Assembly (NCBI GenBank): GCA_964036045.1
Contig: OZ038380.1
Location: 186,694,298 to 186,758,297 of the forward strand
Direction of reading: 5' to 3'
Length of the DNA: 64,000 nucleotides
DNA from: Eutreptiella sp. 'Long Island Sound 2002'
Taxonomy: Eukaryota > Euglenozoa > Euglenophyceae > Eutreptiales > Eutreptiaceae
Part shown: positions 33,068-44,662 of the stretch, in pieces
Numbering within the stretch: position 1 is the first letter of the stretch
How the letters are laid out: each line of letters starts with the position of its first letter
Made by a program: the position numbers and the translations under genes
The notes under the pieces: model-generated
Databases searched by the model: none
What the model was told of the DNA's origin: nothing
The model's input: only the letters and a program-made list of their open reading frames with translations

Positions 33068-33760
33068 CCCTACGGACCTTGGGAGCATTTCCATTCTTTC
33101 ATTTGGCGCTACGAGGAAGCACGTGACTGGGATGATAAGTATTTGTGCCAATTGTGTGCACACAAGGAGACTTCAAAGGGAGTTGGGGTGAAACATTTGG
33201 TTGTGCAACATTGTGGGGGTGTAGTATGGCAGAGAGGCAAGAATATTACAAATGGAGCAAAAATCCCCAATTTCCCCCCTGTAATGTTCATTCATTCATC
33301 CATTTTGTGGCGGCTGATACCCCTGCTTGGGCAAGTCCGCTGTGCGCGCGCTGTGCACAAACGCCCCCCTTGTATCATGCCCCCCTTGTATCATGCACAA
33401 CACGTCAGTGTTTCGCTATTTCAGCCATGGATGTTGATCATATTGACACAGCAACAACAGCTGATGCTGTTGTCAATTTCCAACCTTCTGGGGGCCGTAT
33501 TGTGGGCGGTATTGTGCCTGCCAAGATTGTGCTTGCCACAGGGGCTGGAGCCCACTGCCAAGCCCCCTGCCAAGCCTGCTCCCAAAGCTGCCAAACCTCG
33601 TGCCAAACCCTCAACCAAGAGTGCAGCCAAACGTCAAATACTCCCGCCAGAAAAAGTGGCACACGGAGCCTGTTTCTGCGCAGAGCTGAACATGCATCCC
33701 AACAGGCAGTTCCTGGCTCATTTTGTGGTTCTTGTTTCGTGTCGCGCATCCTTTGCATAG
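33068..33760 (+). CDS. Short gene with BED-type zinc finger and AKP-rich tail (3' part)
   Basis: Exons 33068-33218, 33425-33501 and 33542-33760 fit together. The first ends in phase 1 at G|GTGTAG, the second starts with the two missing bases after CTATTTCAG, and the second-to-third junction is phase 0. The stop is TAG at 33758-33760. Exon 1 encodes a BED-like finger. WEHF is at codons 5-8, then C27-x2-C30-x12-H43-x4-H48, with aromatic residues before the first Cys as in BED fingers of hAT transposases and chromatin-associated factors. The tail has alternating Ala/Lys/Pro (KPPAKPAPKAAKPRAKP), like histone-H1 or DNA-binding tails. The second intron is only 40 bases. No transposase core is visible. 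The start codon lies upstream; an ATG-led frame at 32707 is a candidate first exon. Confidence 0.45.
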   Translation, partial: PYGPWEHFHSFIWRYEEARDWDDKYLCQLCAHKETSKGVGVKHLVVQHCGGVVWQRGKNITNGAKIPNFPPVMFIHSSILWRLIPLLGQVRCARAVHKRPPCIMPPLYHAQHVSVSLFQPWMLIILTQQQQLMLLSISNLLGAVLWAVLCLPRLCLPQGLEPTAKPPAKPAPKAAKPRAKPSTKSAAKRQILPPEKVAHGACFCAELNMHPNRQFLAHFVVLVSCRASFA

Positions 33761-33855
33761 TAATCGGGGGGGGGGGGGGGCAACGGAACTGTCACTTGGG
33801 GTATGTTCCCTCGGGGGAGCGAGGATACCATCGCGCGCAAGCGATTACTATGCAA
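33753..33855. mobile_element. MITE-like element with 14-bp perfect TIRs
   Basis: TTGCATAGTAATCG (33753-33766) is inverted at 33842-33855. A G14 tract follows the left arm. The left arm supplies the TAG stop of the BED-finger gene. Confidence 0.75.
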
Positions 33856-33859
33856 CGGG

Positions 33860-35399
33860 GGGAGGGGGGGTACACGTAAGAGGGGGGCTAACAGAAGTGT
33901 GGTTGTAAGTAGGTGCATTCTTCAGGGCTTCAAAGGGAAAGGAATCTGCTGGTCAATCACTACAAATGTTGTATTCGGGGGCTACATGTAAGTCAGATCA
34001 GCAGGACCAATTTCAGGTGTCTTTCTGCACAAGGCACAGGGTGTTATGACGTGACATCAGTGAGTCCAAGGTGCAAATTTGGAAAAATGGAGCCCATTTG
34101 TGGCAATGTCACTGTTTTTTAATCTCTACCACCCAAACAGTATGTTGAGTGTCTGAAGACCTGCAGCTGCACTGCCGTTGTATGAGTTGGCCTGTGTGAG
34201 TACCGTGCTGTATTCTTGCACACACCTCTCTGTTCACTCATTGTACAGTGCTCCACAGAAGAACGGCAGTCTCATCCATCCTCCGACCCCATATGATGCA
34301 CAAGTTTTCTTGTGAGTTTCTCTCACCCATGCTCTGCTCTTTTGGTGGTTTCTGCTGGGCCCATACCGCAACCATTTGCGGCACATGACTCTTGTACTAT
34401 ACGCTCCACCTGATTTATCCATTTCGTTTCAATTTCAATGTCAATTTTTGATTTTGCAGTTTCACATGGTGGTTTGCCACTTGTTGTGGTGGTAATGCAA
34501 TGCTATAACTTTGATGGATCGCCAACCTCTGTGGCTGAAGCCTGAAACAAACTCACCTTGAAGAGGCAACTTCCCCAACTCTGGCATGTGTGTAGATCCT
34601 TCATTGCTCATCATGACACTAGTGACGAACAAAGCGCGAATGGACAATGCACCAGAGTTTAATTTTCTGTTTGCACTTCACTGTGGTGTCTTCAGAGGTT
34701 TTCCTCTGGTTGAAATGGCCCTGTGTGCTGCCTCCCTCTGCATTTAGTGGTGTGGCCACATGCCAGTGAACAAATTGCACGAGCACAAATTGAAAAATTG
34801 GTTTCTGTAAGCATGTGTTATTGTGTATTTCATGCCGTACAATTTTCCTCATGGCAAAGCTGATTTTATTGCTCATGTGATGCGGTGATGCGATCTGTCA
34901 GAAGTCAGGGGTAGACAGTTTTGTCACAAAAGCCTTCTGCAACATGCTCCACCAATAACAATTTTTTACCACTCCCACGCTGTTCATGGCTTTTCCATAT
35001 GTGCATGATGTGTGTTATGTGAAGGGAAGGTAGTTTGCAATTTTCTTGAGCTGGGGCAGTTTGGGTCACCTAATTCTAAGGGCGTTTCCAAGGGGCGTGT
35101 CTAGGGGCTCTTCGGGGGGAACATAGTCTTAAAGTAGCACGCAGCTCGCGTGCAGCGCGCGCGTAGTGCAAGGATCCCCCCTGAGGACGCCACACAGGCC
35201 TTTGGAGAGAATTTCGTTTGCCGCAGCGTCAAGTTCTGGGTTGTGGTGGGCGTCCTGCAGTGGTAGACGCGCCAAGGGGAGTGAATCGCCGTCGATTCCT
35301 CGCCAAGGGGAGATTGGTAGCGCTGCACTTAGCGCGGTTCCCCAAGGGGGCGCCATTGGCACTTCCAGTGCCCCCATTGGTCCCAACCACAGGCCCCCC
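33860..35399. other. No gene seen
   Basis: Mixed-composition sequence without coding-like frames or obvious repeats. Confidence 0.5.
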
Positions 35400-35409
35400 C
35401 CCCCCCCCC

Positions 35410-36250
35410 GGGACAGTAGGCACCGCGGGGGGGGGAGGGGAGCGACACCGCCAACCTGCTCGCAGACCTCGCCAACCACTGGGCCACAGCATCTAGCGTC
35501 CATGAACCCAACACGCCGGATGAAAGCGCCATCTTGTCGTGGCACCCCCATACTAGGGCGCAATATGGTTCCCGGCTTCACGCGTTGGCATCCTATGTGG
35601 CGCGAAAAAGCCCGCTTTCTGTCGCAGAGGCACTGGCAGGTATATTTGCAGAGCGGGCCCGCATGGGGGCGACCCCATCCTCAATATGCAGCTTCATCTC
35701 GGCCATCCTAGCAGCCGCCACCGCTCACAAGAGGATTGCCGCGGGGGTGGCCCTAGCCGGACCGCAGCCGTACTTCCTGCCGGGTGGCTAGTCATCCTCG
35801 TCGAGAACGCCTCCAAGATAAGGGCCCCATCTCGGGGCCCTCGCCACTTTTGCATCGGTATGTTTCCTACGTGTTGGGGAGTCTGGGGTCTATCCAGGTT
35901 TGGAATAGCAAAACCGGGGAAGAGGGGTACACCACCACACCCACATCCAGATACGCGGACCAGGTGCGCAAGTGGGCCTACGACCTTGTGCATCCAGCAA
36001 GCAAGCTGATATGATAGTCTGGCAAGCAGATGAAGCGGGCCTGGAGTCGGGCATCGCCGGAGGCCTGGGGGGGCACGGCGTACGCCGGGGCCAGGTGGCA
36101 TGCGTTCTGCCGGGGAGGCGTGGGGGCGTACTGGGCCCGCAAGCCCGACCTAGCCTATTTCAAATCGTGGGGGCAATGGCAGCCTTACCCAAGATGGAGG
36201 CGAGGCCCTTCTGCGACGGCTTCTGGCGGGGGCGTTGGACCATCACCTGG
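35410..36250 (+). pseudogene. Decayed tyrosine recombinase (DIRS-like)
   Basis: A forward frame from about 35440 to 35791 has the helical, arginine-rich composition of the N-terminal core-binding domain of tyrosine recombinases (HTRAQYGSRLHALASYV, then PSSICSFISAIL, which resembles the 'PSSIRSFLSAI' pattern). After frame changes, 35950-36200 contains WHAFCRGGVGAYWA and WGQWQ, resembling the H-x-x-R ... GRW segment near the catalytic C-terminus. The expected catalytic arginine and tyrosine could not be placed and several stops intervene. Such recombinases are characteristic of DIRS-type retrotransposons, and reverse transcriptase of that type follows on the same strand. Confidence 0.45.
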
Positions 36251-36259
36251 ATCTGAAGG

Positions 36260-37480
36260 AGAGCAGTCTAACACCACCTCGATCGCCATGGAGCCGGTGG
36301 AGCACTTTGTCCCAGCGGACGACTTCGCTACTGCAGACATTGAAGAGTTGGGCCCTCTGTTGCGCCCTTGTCTAGCCCCCGGGGATGCACCGGGTGCCGT
36401 GGCCGGTGAGGCCGCTGCGTAGTCTGGCGCCTCGGTGGCTGACATGGGGGACGCTAGTGGGGAAATCTCCAATAGATGTTGCGTAGGGGGACCCATCACT
36501 GGACATCAACGACGACCATGGAGAGTCTGATGCTGCACCCTTTGGCGGCTTCGCAGCAAGAAAAACAGGCTCCAGCCCAGTGTGACCTAGTGGCAGGCCC
36601 TCCCGAGAACGGCGAGGGTAGAAGTCCGCTTCAACCCGTTGGCCGGTCCGCAACACCGCAGGTTGATAACCGAACTGGAGTGGTGGGCCGTGTCTTCGAC
36701 GTATACAAGGGCCCGCGTAGCATTTTTAGTGAAAATGGTAGTTCGCCGCCCGTGCCACCCACTTCCGCTTCATGGGGTGCGGCTTGCCGCCGTCAATTGG
36801 CCACATCAGAAAGGGTCCCTCCCACCTACCAAGAGGTGTTCCACCGCAGGCAGCCGGTTTTGGGGCCGCACGCGGTGCATAGCCCGATGGAGAATACTTT
36901 CTTGGCTGTTGCGGAGTTCTTCACGTCCAAGGCGCGGCGAGCGGGGAGGGGGGGGGTAGGTGGTGGAGGCTTGGCCCTAGAGTTGATGGCCTAGATAGGG
37001 GGGATAGAGTGCGGGAGATGGCCTCCTTCTGTTCGGAGTTCATGCAGTCTTTTACCCTCCACTTCCATTGAATCGCCGCCGCCTGAAGTTGCAGCCTGTG
37101 GCTGGTGGCAAAGCGCATTGACCTCTGGCTGAACCGCGGCTTTGATACGGCGGAGGATTTCCGCCTGCTACACGCCCTACCCAAGTTCCCGGAGGCGTTG
37201 GGAGGGATGTCCCCTGACATATGGCTTCCGGTTTGCACATCTCTACCTCTCCGATTCTGCAGGCGTTGGGGGACGTGGATGATGCCATCCTGGATAAGGG
37301 CCTATAGGAGACTTGCCCTTCTCTCAAGACGTGTGGGGTTCCATGGTGCCCGAATTCTATAGGGACGGAAGGAAGGGGTTGAATGCAGAAGAGGGCTGAA
37401 AAGATGGGGATCGGGTGGTGAAAGGTTCACCCCCTTTGCTTTTCTCACAGGTGCAATGGCTAGTTTTTGCGCCGCGGAGG
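36260..37480 (+). pseudogene. Degenerate ORF between recombinase and RT
   Basis: Contains an acidic segment at 36290-36420 (EPVEHFVPADDF, ATADIEELGPLLRP) and a 172-codon proline-rich frame at 36476-36994. It may be the Gag-like N-terminal region of the element whose RT follows. No motif confirms this. Confidence 0.3.
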
Positions 37481-37499
37481 CTAGGGGTTTATCACATGC

Positions 37500-38800
37500 C
37501 CTCGGAACCCCCCTCCCCTCCAAGTGCTACCCCTTTGTGATCCCTAAGTCCTCGGAGAAGGTTTCTTCTGTCTTCAACTAGGTTAAGCAAAATGGGATCG
37601 ATGCAGCGCCTGGGCCGATCTTTCGGCTAGACTCCGGGGAGTACTTGGCGCGTGCTCTCGCCAGGATCCCCTTGGGGCAGCCCCTCTTCGCGGTACAGTA
37701 TTTATGCGCATAGATGTTAAGAACGCCTTCTATTCATTTCGCCTACCGCCTTAGGTGAGAGGAGTCTTCCGGTTTGGACCAAGACCGGGCGTGCCAGCTG
37801 TCGAGCTTGAGCACCTCCCTTTTGGCGTGAAGTACAGTGTGTACGTCGTCCAGACAACCCTCGCGTGGGTGCTCTAGGGAGTGCTCCCTCCGGGGGCGAT
37901 ACTGGTGCACTATTTGGATGATTTGCTACTAGTTTGCACAAAAAAGGGATCTTCACGACGGATGCGCAACTGTGCACGCTTTGGTCCAAGCAGGGTTTCT
38001 GACCAGCCCCAAAAGCGTTTTTGACCCTGTGCAGCTGGTGACCTTTCTGCGAAAGACCCTAAATTTGCGTCCTGCACGGTGGCCTACCACACACCGACCC
38101 TGCTCCAGTTTTGAATGGGGTGGATGAGGCTGGCTTTCGAGGATTGAGGTGGTTTGCACCTTTGCACTTACTTTTGCCTGCTCAATTGACACATGCTTCC
38201 GCTTAGGTGGAGATACCCATTTGGGGCGGAGATGCGGTGCTGGCTCAAAAGAGGTTGGACGGTGGATGAGGAACGCCGGCCGAGTGATGGGGTGCCTTTT
38301 AAGCTATTTGAGGGCCTTGCCAGGCTTGCTGCATTGGCCGCGGAGCCGTTGGCAGCCCCCGTCCGCAGAGCCTGGTGCCACCTTGTAGCCTTTAACTTTG
38401 GCGCCGATCGGTGCTTAACGGCTTCAATTGTTTTTGGGCGGCGATTTGCTTGCGTGTGTGGATGGGGCTCGGGACGCAAGGAGCGGGGGGATTGGTGCAC
38501 CTGTTGCCTTCTTGAGAGTCAGGTCCTTCTATCCATGTCCGCGCGGGTACGTGTGTCAACAAACAACTCCGCGGCATGGGCGGTGCGCCTTGCGGTACGC
38601 TTGCGGCGGGCCTCGGCCCCTATGTGTGGTGATAATGAAGTAGCCCTGGGCCAAGTGTTGTCGTTGCGCGCTTGCAGTCACCTCCGGCACCAGCAGGCAA
38701 TCTTGCGGTCGCTATCCAGAATCTTGCGTGTTGCGAGTTTGCTGGTAAGGCTCGTGTGGATGCCGTTGGTCCTCCAACTAGGGTAGTCCATGTCCCGGGT
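37500..38800 (+). pseudogene. Decayed DIRS-like reverse transcriptase and RNase H
   Basis: Joining nearby frames by eye gives the RT order expected for DIRS elements. CYPFVIPKSSEKVSSVFN is at 37528-37580, DVKNAFYSFRLPP (motif A, first catalytic Asp) near 37710, LPFGVKYSVY at 37815, and HYLDDLLLV (motif C, YLDD) near 37910. Downstream at 38550-38780 the translation VSTNNSAAWAV and LRSLSRILRVASL fits the RNase H region. At least four in-frame stops and several shifts make it inactive. Three of the stops are TAG codons. Confidence 0.6.
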
Positions 38801-39129
38801 CACCTCTGACTACCAAAGATGGCAGCCCACGGCGGAAGTGACGGCCTTGGACATGTGGCAGCGGTTGTTATGCAACCTTGATCAGCGTCCAATCCGTGTG
38901 CTCGTTTGCCCGCGGTACCGTTGAGGTCGTGGCGGGGGGATGGCACAGCCTTCGCCGTGTTTTGTAGAGAGGTGAGCAACCCGACGCTGTGTTGTGCTTG
39001 GTGTATCCTCCGCCGTGCCACGGCGCAGAGGTGGCCGGAAGGCCAAGTGCCGTCGGCGGGGCACCCGCCGCCACAAGCGCTCTTTTGAGGTAGCGGCACG
39101 CCGCTGCGCCTAAAACCGCCTTCACCAAC

Positions 39130-42100
39130 GGCAGATCATGGCGAGCCGCCTGGCTAGGCGGCCCGTTGTTTGGTGTCAGACAACCCCCCAAAACTCCTAC
39201 CTATATCCTCCACTACTCATCCTTTACCCCCCCCTCTTCAGTCCTAAATATGTACCTTGTTTCCCACAAGAAGTCCTCATTGCAAGTTCCCCGAAACTTG
39301 AAATTTGTGGGAAACTTCAGGGGAATAGGCGCGTTTTTTTTTGTCTTTTGCGTCGATTGATAGGGAATTAAAATCCCTTCATATTTGTGGGCGAATTTCC
39401 GTGAAATTCGCAAAGGTACAGGACCTGGGTTTTGGCTTCGGCGCCTGTGTAAACCGGCGTCGCGCCAGTTCGCGCAACTACCGCCAGTTGGCGCCCGTGC
39501 GACCAAAATTGCGCAATCATGAACTGGCCTTTACGGAAATTTAAAAAAGGCCAGCGACGATGATTTGAAACCACTGTTGCTTCGTTCAATATCATAATTA
39601 TACAGTGGAATCAAAAACCCGCGAATCGGTGAGGTAAAAATTCAAAACTGGGCATCGACATCATGCCCAGGCAAAATAAGATGCTGAGTTGGTTAAGGAG
39701 CCTCGCCGGCACCTTACGGTGCCTTTCTTTCCCCTTGCCCCTCATTTGACTAGTCATGGCATGCCATTCTTATGCATTTCATAGGGTCACTTCAGAGCAT
39801 ATCTTTAAGCCACTGCTTCCGTAACCTTTGAAGTATAATGCATAGGAAAGCCATAAGTGTCTATTTTAATTGTATACTAAGTAAACTTGTGAGTTGCAAG
39901 TAGATTTGAAGTTATGAGTGATTTATTGACATTGAGTCATAAAAATAGGATTCCAAGAATACCATGAACTGCCCCATGAAAAGAAAGGTATGCATCTCTT
40001 CCGATGGTGTACACGGACCCAAAACACTTTGGGTCTCTTTATGTTGACGTTTAGAATTCATTTAATAACCATGGTGGGTCAAGACATCCATGGTGGGGCT
40101 GCCATCCATGCCCCAAAAGAGCCATTTTTGGGCCTGGTATGGACCCACTTTGAGAGCTTGGTGCGCGAAGCCATTGTCTTGAATTCCGCTAATTTTTCCA
40201 ACATGCATGTCCGTGCATGTCTCCATTGCACGTATGTGTTTTTTACAAGGAATTTTGAGATGGTGGCGAAGCACTAGTTTTATTTAGATGACTTAGTCTT
40301 GAGCACACTTTTTTTTCATGTCCTCAAAGTTGGACATGATATCTCTAGCGTATCATGGAGCCGGAAGTCAAGTAAAAGCTTGTTTGGTACGTACTCGATG
40401 CTTCATTACGAGATATTGAAGAGTTTGACTCGCTTCGAGCCTCAAACATCTTGTTTTCGTAAAGTATTTTGAATCATTTTAAGTTTTTTTCACTATGTCA
40501 TTTTTACGTCAATTTTCACTCAATTTTACCCAATCATGGGCTCACTTTCCGGGCTTCGTTCTTGAAGTCCATGGAGGGTTTGAACCCAATTTTCCTTTGT
40601 GCGTGTTCCGGTATGGGTCTACTTCACCTTTCGCCATTATTTGTCTTATTTGCGCTCATGTACCATGTTTGAGTATCGAAAAGGTCAACTTCATTTTTGA
40701 CCTATAAATTTCATGACCTCACTTGAGGTGACCATGGAGATGGACTATCATGGAGTTTTCTTTCCGACTTCGGATCCATCGGGGCCTACTTGGTCCCTAC
40801 TATCCATATATGGACGAGTTTGTAACCTGTGGATGCTCGGCGGCTCGTTTCTGTCGAATTTGTGCAAGCAATTTGGAGTTAGTTTCATGCCTAGGAAAAA
40901 TTGCCCAGCATGCATGTCCAATTTTTCCCTGTGTATGTGCTCACTTGTGGAGCTCATAACTCCACGCCATCGTTGATCTTTGACCTAGGAATTGATTCCT
41001 ATGAGAGCCACAAGTCTCCACTCCACGGATGTGATCTGTATCGTAAATTTCCAGCCGCCGGCATCTTGCCGCAACTGGATCTCTGAAACGTTTTTGAGAT
41101 CCCAAATTTCATGTGTCCACTTCAGGGACTTGGTTTGTTGGGTTCTTTGGGTCAAATTCCCTTTTTTTTTGACCCTCATTCACTCCAAGGTGTCTACTTT
41201 GGGTATTTGAACTTGTTTGGGTATGATTGATAATGTTTTTGAGTCATTTGAACCCGTTTTGCCAAGCCTATGGCATAGTGGTTTCACATGGCTCCTACCA
41301 GGTCTATAGAGAGCCTTGAAAACCACCCTGTCATGTGGTCACTTTGCAGGCTAACAGCAAAAAGCCTATGAGGAGTTAGACCTTGGAGTCTTCTCCTATG
41401 CTTCAATGGTGCTCTCTACCTTACGCTGAGCATTTACTTGAAGCTTACTGGTACATAGGTTCACTATTTTGAATTTTACCAAGAATTTTGTCAAAAATTC
41501 CTAATTTCGTGAGGTCACTTCAGGTCGATGGCAAAGCTAGGCCACAGGTCAGTTTTGGGCCAGCTTTTTGTCCATGGCCTACCAACAGTGTCTGTGGGTC
41601 ATACTTGGGTCATTAGACTCTTGGTCTACCCTTGAGGGATCGGTCCAAGTCGATATGTCACTTCAATTTTGACTTCAATCCTGTGTGTAAAACATGCTCA
41701 TGGAACCTTTTTTAGGTTAGTAAAAATGACCTCAAAAAGTGTGTATTGGAGATTGCTGCTTTGCTCCGAAGCCAGGGAGAGGTAGGGTCAGCCTTTCTGT
41801 GACAATGAACTCCTCCGCAGATTCTTTGTGCATGCACTTTACCGGACCTTAGGCTATCACTATGTTGGATTGATTTGCATTCTTTTCTCCCTTGTTTTTC
41901 ACTGTTGGGGAATTTCACCAAAGTGCGCAGCCCATCAGACTAAATACAGTGTCCTGGTATCGTTGAGATAGACCGGGATATTTTGGTATCATGTTGGTGG
42001 ACTGTTGCCCTTTGAATGCTCCCACACGGATTCCTTTGAAAGCCCCCTACCGTGGCCAGGGAGCACTCGAATGTCAGTGACCTCTGATTTCTGGTTTTCC

Positions 42101-42457
42101 CTGCTTGTTTGCCCTGATGCCTGCAGTAAATCTCAGGGCCCACGTTGAGTTGTATCCTGCCCCCCTACGTGTGTCAGGGTGAAGGTCCTGGGTTCCCATA
42201 ACTACCCTTGTTTTTGTATGGGACCCTGTCCAATGGCTCTGCCTCCCTTTGTGCCATTTTGTCTTGTGTACATACTGTTTTCCTGGTTGCATGATGTATC
42301 TCTTTTCGTCCTTTCAGGTACGAAAGGGCTACTTTTGTGATCGCTGCGCTCACTCTGAGTTTCAGCAAGGTTCAGACTTCTTGTCCAGTGCTGTGCCTTC
42401 GCTTGTGACTCGCTCGGCTCAGGGAAACACGCCCGTACCGGCCCCGCTTACACACCA
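39130..42457. other. No gene seen; AT-richer sequence
   Basis: Composition shifts toward A/T and no coding-like frame longer than about 95 codons exists. Several short phrases (for example variants of GTCACTTCAGG) recur, which suggests old repeats, but no unit could be delimited. A splice-acceptor-like TTTCGTCCTTTCAG at 42317 precedes a 50-codon open frame ending just inside the following ORF. Confidence 0.45.
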
Positions 42458-43060
42458 GTGGGTAAAATAGCACCGGGAGTACCATCACAAAAGTCTCCTA
42501 AGGGCTGGGCCGGAGTACCTAGCCGAGAAGGGGTGCTCACAAAGACCCCCCCAACGAGGACAACTTCAGATTCGACATCTCCAGCCCAACATGCAGGACC
42601 TGGACCCGCGAACGGGGAGCTCGTCCCCTCCGTGGCAGCCCCCGCCCTCCGCATCACCGGCTCCGGGCCCCATGGGTCGGACTCAACAAGCAGCTCAGGG
42701 TCCGATGGCCCTCCGCCCCCGGCGTCCCCCGTACTCGTGGACCCAGCCCCCTACGCCTTCCCTGAGTGGGCTGAGGACCCCAACGGTGGCCGCTGGCACT
42801 TCGCCGAGGAAATCGAGCTCAGCAACGACGTAGGCCAGCGGGCTTTTTGCATGAGGGCGGCCACCTTTGAGATCGTCAACGTGCAGCAGCATTGGCAGGA
42901 GCTTGACGCCTTGGCCGCCCACTACCGAGGCTTCGCCGCCGAGTCCGCCACCGTGCAGCAGGAGACCGTGGCCTTCGTGAGCGACGTGAGCGGACTCGTC
43001 CGCTTGCTCGCCTGGCACACCGACGCCGGGCTGATCCAGGCTTGGACCGAAGGGCACACC
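42458..43060 (+). pseudogene. Gag-like ORF, fragment 1 (interrupted)
   Basis: A forward frame of 201 codons has a proline/serine-rich beginning, then an acidic/aromatic segment (FPEWAEDPNGGRWHFAEEIE) and helical sequence rich in Ala, Val and Gln. It is cut after ACC at 43060 by the short LTR element. The same frame resumes exactly at 45294 beyond the element and its target duplication. The overall style (disordered N-terminus, long helices, coiled-coil-like second part) resembles a retrotransposon Gag, but no capsid or zinc-knuckle motif is visible. The start is uncertain: GTG at 42458 is only the first initiator-like codon, and the frame is open further upstream. Confidence 0.5.
43056..43060. 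repeat. Target-site duplication ACACC (left)
   Basis: Identical ACACC at 45289-45293 flanks the other end of the short LTR element. Confidence 0.9.
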
Positions 43061-43418
43061 TGTAATGTCTCCGGCGTTATCTGCATCAGACTGGGATACC
43101 CAATCAACTTTTCTACATTCCCTGCAGAACGGATTCTTTTTCCCATTGAAGCATAGACAATCCGGATTCATTTTATAATCAAAATTTGTTTTCCCGACGA
43201 TGGTAAATCCACAGGCACAAACTCGGTTGCTCGGACAATAGTTGAAGTACTGGATGGTTCAGAAAATACGCTGTTTCATCATCTATAATCAAATGACAAA
43301 CAAACACTGAAAAATCAGTACCTCACAAGACAGAACTTCTGATCTTCTGATGCTCTGTCTTCTCCGCGCGCGACCTGTCTGCTTGTCGCTGCGCGCGCGC
43401 GTGCCCGCACTCATTACA
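43061..43418 (-). repeat. 3' LTR of the short element
   Basis: 358 bp, TG...CA ends, with terminal inverted 7-mers TGTAATG/CATTACA. It contains a CGCGCGCGC-rich segment. Confidence 0.9.
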
Positions 43419-43428
43419 CCCCCTTCCT
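43419..43428 (-). promoter_or_regulatory. Polypurine tract of the short element
   Basis: Minus-strand AGGAAGGGGG abuts the 3' LTR, the expected plus-strand primer position in this orientation. Confidence 0.7.
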
Positions 43429-43523
43429 AAGCTTCATGTACATTTATTTTGTTTTTTTAAAAAAATGTATATGACAAGCTGATAAAAGATTACAATGAGT
43501 GTGGGGATGCGCGTATATATGCA

Positions 43524-44057
43524 TTAACAGAAAAAAACTGACAATACTATCCGTTTGGTTCCCAAACAGGAACCACGCCTGCAATGCATTACGCATACAC
43601 CCATACAGGGTGTGATGTGGGACTCCCACTGAAAACAGTGTATACCCACTAAAAGGCATAACAGTGCGCAAATGCAGCACTTTTTATATAAAAAAAAACA
43701 AAGCAGACATTGCCAATAAGGCAAAACAAAACCCATAAAATGGGGCCTGCTCCAAAAGCAGGACTTTATATTAAAACCTTGCTGCAGGGGGGGTCGCAAC
43801 AAAGTCAGATAAAAACCCAAAGAATACGAAAAAATCATACAAAATGGGGCCTGCTCCACGCAGGACTTCAGAAAATAAAATCTGTCCTCCAAACCAACGC
43901 TAGGAAAGACCCTGTGCAACAACAAGCATGCATTGGCGAAAAGAAATCCAATGACTTTAGTGAACAGCTCAGACTGAGAATTCAGCAGTGCATTTAGAGC
44001 ACTGCTCAAACCAAAGTATTTACAAAACTTCAGTATGTTGATGTAGTCCTGGCTCAC
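43524..44057 (-). CDS. Hydrophobic ORF of the short element
   Basis: A 177-codon frame starts (GTG, no nearby ATG) overlapping the stop of the upstream ORF by four bases. The product is Cys/Phe/Leu-rich with three hydrophobic stretches (for example FMGFVLPYWQCLLCFFL) that could span a membrane. It may instead be 3' untranslated sequence that happens to be open. No family recognised. Confidence 0.3.
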   Translation of the reverse strand: MSQDYINILKFCKYFGLSSALNALLNSQSELFTKVIGFLFANACLLLHRVFPSVGLEDRFYFLKSCVEQAPFCMIFSYSLGFYLTLLRPPLQQGFNIKSCFWSRPHFMGFVLPYWQCLLCFFLYKKCCICALLCLLVGIHCFQWESHITPCMGVCVMHCRRGSCLGTKRIVLSVFFC

Positions 44058-44662
44058 CAGAAATCTGGAACTCCCATCAGAGCACTCATCAAGACCTTCA
44101 GCGCTTGACCAATTCTTCGCTTACGTCCTCCACGCCTTCCTCGCGGTCTCTTGAAGGTTTGACTCTCTTCGCTATCGCTTCGGTGCTCCTTATCAGCTCT
44201 CGATCTACGCGAACAGTCATGCAGCGGAGTTGTCGTGGTCCATGTTTGCGTCGTGCGTTCACTGGTCTGTCGCGTTGTTGCGCCGTCGAAGCCCATACCT
44301 GGCTGGAGGTCTCGTAAAGCTTGTTGCGTCTCCATCAGTTCTTGACTCCGACTTCGTAGTGGCTTCAGCTGCATCAGGCCTCCTTGTGAACTTGTCTTGC
44401 TGTCAACGAATTCCTTAAGATCACGCAACTTCTGTAAACCCTCTTGGATCTCCTTGACTTGGTCCTGTAACATACATACAGCTCGTTGCTTGTCAGAAAA
44501 CACGACGCAGAGCTGCTCCATTCTTTCGACTCGTTGGGCCATACGCGAAAGTTTTAACTCCTGCACACTTCGCCGCACGGTCCCCTGGAGTCTTGAAGGG
44601 CCGTCATCGAACCTGCTCACTGGCACTTGATGTTTCCAGGATGGTTCCTGCAATTTGAACAC
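44054..44662 (-). CDS. Coiled-coil/basic ORF of the short element (Gag-like?)
   Basis: 202 codons. The N-terminal half is a predicted long amphipathic helix (MAQRVERMEQLCVVFSDKQR ... LQDQVKEIQEGLQKLRDL). The C-terminal part has Ser/Thr-rich sequence, then a strongly basic patch (RPRGRRGGRKRR) suited to nucleic-acid binding. It overlaps the preceding ORF by about 59 bases in the +1 frame, so a frameshift or splice could join them. A Gag-like packaging role is an inference from layout only. Confidence 0.4.
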   Translation of the reverse strand: MFKLQEPSWKHQVPVSRFDDGPSRLQGTVRRSVQELKLSRMAQRVERMEQLCVVFSDKQRAVCMLQDQVKEIQEGLQKLRDLKEFVDSKTSSQGGLMQLKPLRSRSQELMETQQALRDLQPGMGFDGATTRQTSERTTQTWTTTTPLHDCSRRSRADKEHRSDSEESQTFKRPRGRRGGRKRRIGQALKVLMSALMGVPDFW

